In this document: positions 60,357 through 64,000 of the stretch, piece by piece
How positions within the stretch are numbered: the first letter of the stretch is position 1
Layout of the letters: the number at the start of each line of letters is the position of its first letter
Assembly: GCA_050945075.1 (NCBI GenBank)
Contig: JBMNSG010000002.1
Span: 12,335 to 76,334, forward strand
Direction of reading: 5' to 3'
Source: UBA7485 sp050945075
GTDB lineage: Bacteria; Bacillota; Clostridia; Eubacteriales; Eubacteriaceae
DNA length: 64,000 nt
Notes under the pieces: model-generated
Seen by the model: the letters and a program-made list of their open reading frames with translations, nothing else
The model's database searches: none
Told to the model about the DNA's origin: nothing
Program-made: the position numbers and the translations under genes

Positions 60357-61277
60357 TCAGGGCTGCGTGTAACCGGCAGCACGGTAAATCTGATACCATT
60401 CGCTGCGGCTCAATTCGGTGTCTGCTGCTTTACAGGCCTGATTAAAGTGATCGATTTTCACGGTACCGATAACCGGCATGAATCCGGCCGGGTGTCTGAG
60501 CAGCCAGGCCAGTGCTGTTGCTGCCGGAGTCAGTCCATGGACCGCGCCGATTTCTTTCAGCGCCTGGTTCAGCTCCGGAAATCTTTTTTCATTGAGGACA
60601 GAGTCTTCAAAGTATCCCTGACTCAGCGGCGACCAGTTCTGAATGGTGATTCCGTGGATCCGGCAGTAATTGACGATTCCGGAATCGCGGACCGCTGCTT
60701 CGTCGTTGAGCATATTCACATTGATGTCGGAGGCAATCATACCGGCATGCAGTACGGAAAGCTGCAGCTGGTCCGTCAGGATGGGCTGGATAACGGCGGT
60801 TTTCAGGAGGTCAATCTGTCCGGGATTCATATTTGAAACACCGAAATGATGAACCTTTCCCGTATCTTTGAGGTTCAGAAAAGCTTCTTCTATTTCATCC
60901 GGAACCATCAATGCATCCGGTCTGTGTAAAACCAGAATATCCAGATAATCCATATTCAAACGGTTCAGAATTCCATCAACCGATTCAATGATATGTTCTC
61001 TGGAAAGATCATACATCTGACCGGGGATAATACCGCATTTGGACTGGATGATGATTTCTTCACGCGGAATTCCTGCATCCAGAACAGCTTTTCCAAGCAC
61101 CTGTTCAGATTTTCCCCCACCATAAATATCGGCGGTATCAAAGAAATTGACACCCTGACTGACGGCGTTGCCGACAAAGGCAGCTGCTTCTTTTTCATTC
61201 AGTGAGTCAATCTTCATGCATCCGGCCCCGATGACCGGAACTTCCAGATCGGACTGTCCGAGTTTCATTTTCTTCAT
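60357..61277 (-). CDS. Aldo/keto reductase (YdhF-like)
   Basis: 306 residues, TIM-barrel NADPH reductase: NFFDTADIYGGGKSEQVLG (catalytic Asp and Tyr), QSKCGI (Lys), LDILVLHRPDALM (His), FGVSNMNPGQI. It likely reduces small aldehydes or ketones; the substrate is not known. AGGAG precedes the ATG. A gene for an unknown protein lies 16 bp upstream on the same strand. Confidence 0.92.
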   Translation of the reverse strand: MKKMKLGQSDLEVPVIGAGCMKIDSLNEKEAAAFVGNAVSQGVNFFDTADIYGGGKSEQVLGKAVLDAGIPREEIIIQSKCGIIPGQMYDLSREHIIESVDGILNRLNMDYLDILVLHRPDALMVPDEIEEAFLNLKDTGKVHHFGVSNMNPGQIDLLKTAVIQPILTDQLQLSVLHAGMIASDINVNMLNDEAAVRDSGIVNYCRIHGITIQNWSPLSQGYFEDSVLNEKRFPELNQALKEIGAVHGLTPAATALAWLLRHPAGFMPVIGTVKIDHFNQACKAADTELSRSEWYQIYRAAGYTQP

Positions 61278-61293
61278 ATCTATTCTCCTGATT

Positions 61294-61761
61294 TTATTTG
61301 TTTTCCGGCTGGCACACGGCTGTTACCCTGAGATCCAGTTCCTGATAGTCTTCCAGCAGGTTGTCTGCTTCCGCTTTAAGAATCTGAACGGTCTTCGGAT
61401 GATCAAATGATACGGCGTCGAGTACTTCCCGCCCCGCGCGTTCCGGACTGCTTTCAGTTAATTTGTCGATATAGTCCCAGTTGATGCCATTAAACAGATC
61501 CGCTGTTTCCGGATCAAACGGCAGCTTGCCCGTTTTCATCAGATAAACAAGAAGCGGATAAAATGCTGTAAATCCGGCATAAACCTGCAGATTGATGAAA
61601 TCTACATGATAATCTGCTTTTGTCCGCGATATAACTGCTTTCGTATTACCCAGATAAGTAATAAACAACTTTCCATTGGTTTCAAAATCTGATTGAGCCA
61701 GGATATTCCAGGCTTTGAATACTTCAAGCAGATTCAGGTATTCGATTGTTTCAGCATTCAT
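61294..61761 (-). CDS. Unknown 155-residue soluble protein
   Basis: Starts MNAETIEYLNLLEVFKAW with GGAAG upstream. Mixed alpha/beta composition, no signal or membrane helix. Segments such as KLFITYLGNTKAVISRTK and LLEDYQELDLRVTAVCQ are not diagnostic to me. It lies 16 bp before the aldo/keto reductase and is probably co-transcribed. No function is proposed. Confidence 0.7.
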   Translation of the reverse strand: MNAETIEYLNLLEVFKAWNILAQSDFETNGKLFITYLGNTKAVISRTKADYHVDFINLQVYAGFTAFYPLLVYLMKTGKLPFDPETADLFNGINWDYIDKLTESSPERAGREVLDAVSFDHPKTVQILKAEADNLLEDYQELDLRVTAVCQPENK

Positions 61762-61932
61762 ACTGCTTCCTTCATTTATTCTGCAAATTCAGTGATTCTA
61801 ATGGCAGCAGGCATTTCTTTTTACATATACACCCTGGATTCTAATTTATTGAAAAGACCTTGTAAAGAAAATACTACTTTTGGTTCAAGAGACGTTATAA
61901 TAAATTTAATTGATTATTTTTACCAGGACAGG

Positions 61933-62940
61933 ATGGATATGAAAAAAGATAAAAAAGTCTATATACTCGTCATGACGGTTGCAGCATTTATGGTGGCGCT
62001 GGTTCTGTTAACCAGATTTTCCTCGGTGACACAGAACACCTTTGAGGATACTACTATAGATAATTATAAATCCGGTGACTGTAAATTTGCATTTAATGAT
62101 CAGATTGTCGGTAACGAAAACGGAAATCTTTCTTTCCTTCACGTCAATACGGGTAAAACCGATATTATTTCCGCAGTTAAAACCAACTGGTCAAGTTTGA
62201 TCCCTGATGAAAAACTGATGGTTTACTCCAACGGCGATGGAAAAACAGGAATTGCCAAATTTGCAGAAAATGATCAGGTCGTTTTAAACCGAACTATATT
62301 TACTGAGGATACAGATCTTAGAATCGATCCGACTTTGATAAAATTCGGCGGCACCTACTATATGACCTCCACATTGATCCAGGGTCCGGTTAATCAGAGT
62401 GATCCCAATGCCGAAAACGGGGTTTACACAATTCAGCTTTACAGTTCGGACGATATGGTAACCTGGAAACACGTTGCGGATATTGCAAGTGCGCAGAATA
62501 ATCTGGAAGATGTGGATATCATGGCAGACGGGAATCTTCTGCGGGTTACTTATGAAAAAGAAACAAGAGATAAAGCTCCATCTTCAATCATAGAAGTATC
62601 TTCATCTGATAACGGACAGACATGGGGACATGAAACTGTTCTGCTCCCGGATAACGGTGATAATGAACCGGCTACCTTTACGAAGGTAAACGACCAGTAT
62701 TATCTGTTTTACAGCAGTGATGTGAATAATCCGGGAACATCATACAGCGGAGCCAGCGTTTATCTCTCTAAATATGATGAATCCTTACAGCTGGTTTCTA
62801 CAACTGAGCTGCAGACCAATCCATCCTCCAATATTTTATTGTACGATACCCTGATTGATGGGAATAATGTCAAACTACTGTTTGCATCAGATTATCTGGG
62901 CAGCAATAATCTCAATATAGAAACAGTAGCATTACCGTAA
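61933..62940 (+). CDS. Membrane-anchored Asp-box (sialidase-like) beta-propeller protein
   Basis: 335 residues from ATG 61933 (ATG 61939 is equally possible with AGGA five bases upstream). One N-terminal membrane helix (about residues 9-28), then an extracellular domain. Two Asp-box-like motifs occur, YSSDDMVTWKHV and SSSDNGQTWGHE, the beta-hairpin repeats of sialidase and GH43-like propellers. I see no full catalytic set, so it may bind rather than cleave glycans. Confidence 0.78.
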   Translation: MDMKKDKKVYILVMTVAAFMVALVLLTRFSSVTQNTFEDTTIDNYKSGDCKFAFNDQIVGNENGNLSFLHVNTGKTDIISAVKTNWSSLIPDEKLMVYSNGDGKTGIAKFAENDQVVLNRTIFTEDTDLRIDPTLIKFGGTYYMTSTLIQGPVNQSDPNAENGVYTIQLYSSDDMVTWKHVADIASAQNNLEDVDIMADGNLLRVTYEKETRDKAPSSIIEVSSSDNGQTWGHETVLLPDNGDNEPATFTKVNDQYYLFYSSDVNNPGTSYSGASVYLSKYDESLQLVSTTELQTNPSSNILLYDTLIDGNNVKLLFASDYLGSNNLNIETVALP

Positions 62941-63054
62941 TTGAAAATTGTATAGCAGGTTCTGATGATGCTGCCACAGTAGATCTGTGAGTGAAAGTCC
63001 GGATCATGTCAAAGCTCCGGTTGATGCAACAGGATCGGTATTTATAAAAACTGC

Positions 63055-63083
63055 TTGACAAAGCATCTCGTACCCCTTATACT
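63055..63083 (+). promoter_or_regulatory. rRNA promoter P1
   Basis: TTGACA at 63055-63060, 17-bp spacer, TATACT at 63078-63083. Confidence 0.88.
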
Positions 63084-63278
63084 AAAAAAGCTGCTTCGAA
63101 ACAGGCAGCGTCAATAAAAACCGAATCGAACACGAAGACAGAGATGTCTTCCTCTGAATCCGAAACATGATAAGTACTTATCACCACGCTGCATTGCGCA
63201 GAGACTCATATAAGAGCAGATACGCAATCCGGCTGATGAAAGACACATAAAAATGTTTCGGATTTTTAAAGTTATGTA

Positions 63279-63307
63279 TTGACAAATAATTAACAAAGTT
63301 GTATAAT
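63279..63307 (+). promoter_or_regulatory. rRNA promoter P2
   Basis: TTGACA at 63279-63284, 17-bp spacer, TATAAT at 63302-63307. Both hexamers are perfect. Confidence 0.9.
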
Positions 63308-63439
63308 AGGATTATCGGTTGAGACAGGACACAGTCCTGGAGCAGCGGCAGCGGCAGCGGCAGAGAAGTGAATGAAACCGGGAGGACTTGTTCGCACTTC
63401 ACAGATGCCGGGACCTGCAAAACGGGTTCATAAAACTGC

Positions 63440-63468
63440 TTGACAAAACAAACCGGTCACAGTACAAT
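63440..63468 (+). promoter_or_regulatory. rRNA promoter P3
   Basis: TTGACA at 63440-63445, 17-bp spacer, TACAAT at 63463-63468. Its -35 surroundings duplicate those of P1. Confidence 0.87.
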
Positions 63469-63545
63469 ATAAAACAGTCGTTTACAGCGACTGGTCAGGA
63501 TTTTGAAATAAATTTCAATTAAATGAAAAATATTGAAAATAATCC

Positions 63546-63574
63546 TTGACAAATATGACGAAACGTCATATAAT
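63546..63574 (+). promoter_or_regulatory. rRNA promoter P4
   Basis: TTGACA at 63546-63551, 17-bp spacer, TATAAT at 63569-63574. The spacer contains the palindrome TGACGAAACGTCA. About 200 bp before the 16S gene. Confidence 0.9.
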
Positions 63575-63774
63575 AAATAAGCTGTCAACGAGACAGCACC
63601 TCAAAAACGAAAGTTTTTGAGCAGGTCATAGAAAAGATAACAGCGTTGCTAAGTCTTCTTTTAAAAAAGAGATTAGCACACATAAAACCAAGATTCCAGA
63701 AACGACGTGTGCGAACACGATAAACATCAAAAACAGCGAATGAACCAGAGTCTTAAAGACTTTGATCAATACTT

Positions 63775-64000
63775 TTTATAGAGAGTTTGATCCTGGCTCA
63801 GGACGAACGCTGGCGGTATGCTTAACACATGCAAGTCGAGCGAGAATCAGACTTTAGAATTCTTCGGAAGGACAAAGACTGAGGAAAGCGGCGAACGGGT
63901 GAGTAACGCGTGGGCAACCTGGCCTTAAGAAAAGGATAGCCCCCGGAAACGGGGAGTAATACTTTATGAGAACAAAAGAGGGCATCCTATTTTTGTTCAA
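63775..64000 (+). rRNA. rrs: 16S ribosomal RNA, 5' end (partial)
   Basis: The 16S start AGAGTTTGATCCTGGCTCAG is at 63782-63801, which places nucleotide 1 near 63775. The conserved ACACATGCAAGTCGAGCGAG and GGTGAGTAACGCGT follow. The gene runs out of the window. V1-V2 features fit Clostridia; I do not assign a family from this piece. Confidence 0.97.

Larger units (their letters stand above)
62941..63774. other. rRNA control and leader region
   Basis: No protein gene was found in these 834 bases. The region contains four consensus promoters, a (CGGCAG)n stretch near 63345-63364, and leader hairpins near 63650-63710 that may be processing sites (GCTAA/TTAGC and GCACAC/GTGTGC). A 16-nt identical segment, AAAACTGCTTGACAAA, occurs at 63047-63062 and 63432-63447. 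Confidence 0.7.

Noticed and set aside
63181..63420. 79-codon minus-strand ORF in the rRNA leader
   Set aside because: It arises from the CGGCAG repeat and overlaps promoters P2-P3; no ribosome site.
63600..63775. boxA antitermination element in the rRNA leader
   Set aside because: No convincing TGCTCTTTA-type sequence was found; only hairpins are visible.

Overview
The window reads as chromosomal DNA of a strictly anaerobic, butyrate-forming Bacillota, most likely class Clostridia. The reasons are a complete acetyl-CoA to butyrate gene set, an NfnAB-type transhydrogenase, rubredoxin, ATP-dependent PEP carboxykinase, strong Shine-Dalgarno sites (AGGAGG type), consensus sigma-A promoters and the 5' end of a 16S rRNA gene of clostridial type. 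Family or genus cannot be fixed from the roughly 226 nt of 16S present. No phage, transposase, CRISPR array or replication origin was seen.

Layout. 1-2280: end of polyphosphate kinase plus a Ppx/GppA phosphatase with HD domain. 2281-2594: candidate small RNA. 2595-3386: exonuclease III. 3794-11267: butyrate block thlA-crt-hbd-bcd-etfB-etfA and, after a terminator, a butyryl-CoA:acetate CoA-transferase; a Rex-like operator lies upstream of thlA. 11554-14211 (minus): proA, rlmH, a newly read 42-residue membrane microprotein coupled to rlmH, and a YjbQ-like protein. tRNA-Pro at 14306. 14538-21855: bifunctional glutathione synthase gshF, then a membrane glycosylation cluster (two GT2 enzymes, SMR-like protein, large polytopic protein, GtrA). 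22073-26125: acyl-ACP thioesterase, patatin lipase, glycogen branching enzyme, small membrane protein. 26300-29297 (minus): SRAP/HMCES protein and an L,D-transpeptidase with a very acidic cytoplasmic tail. 29569-32155: nfnAB and a convergent rubredoxin not previously listed as an ORF. 32308-36494: DUF5131 protein, then a divergent module of S24 repressor-KTSC-HD hydrolase facing DNA polymerase IV plus a small partner. 36546-39084 (minus): Zn/Cd P-type ATPase, HMA chaperone and ArsR/CzrA-type sensor with a visible operator. 39447-41761: glycerol facilitator and FAD glycerol-3-phosphate dehydrogenase. tRNA-Arg at 41862. 42190-42573: remnant of a surface-protein gene with an in-frame amber. 42814-46742: membrane-anchored GH3 enzyme and a polar amino-acid ABC transporter. 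46951-48010: two small unknown/surface proteins. 48210-52496: glycerol dehydrogenase divergent from a SorC-type regulator and a split transketolase. 52579-56754 (minus): chromate-type transporter pair, phenylacetate-CoA ligase, PEP carboxykinase. 57093-62940: TelA/XpaC pair, DUF2752 and DUF4190 membrane proteins, aldo/keto reductase, unknown protein, membrane-anchored Asp-box propeller. 62941-64000: four tandem consensus promoters leading to the 16S rRNA gene.

How the parts work together. The butyrate genes, Nfn, rubredoxin, glycerol genes and transketolase describe fermentative redox balancing. GtrA/GT2, GH3, L,D-transpeptidase and Asp-box proteins point to active cell-wall modification. The S24/KTSC/HD/dinB block is the best candidate for an undescribed stress module: its divergent promoter region carries an inverted 8-bp repeat that brackets the polymerase promoter.
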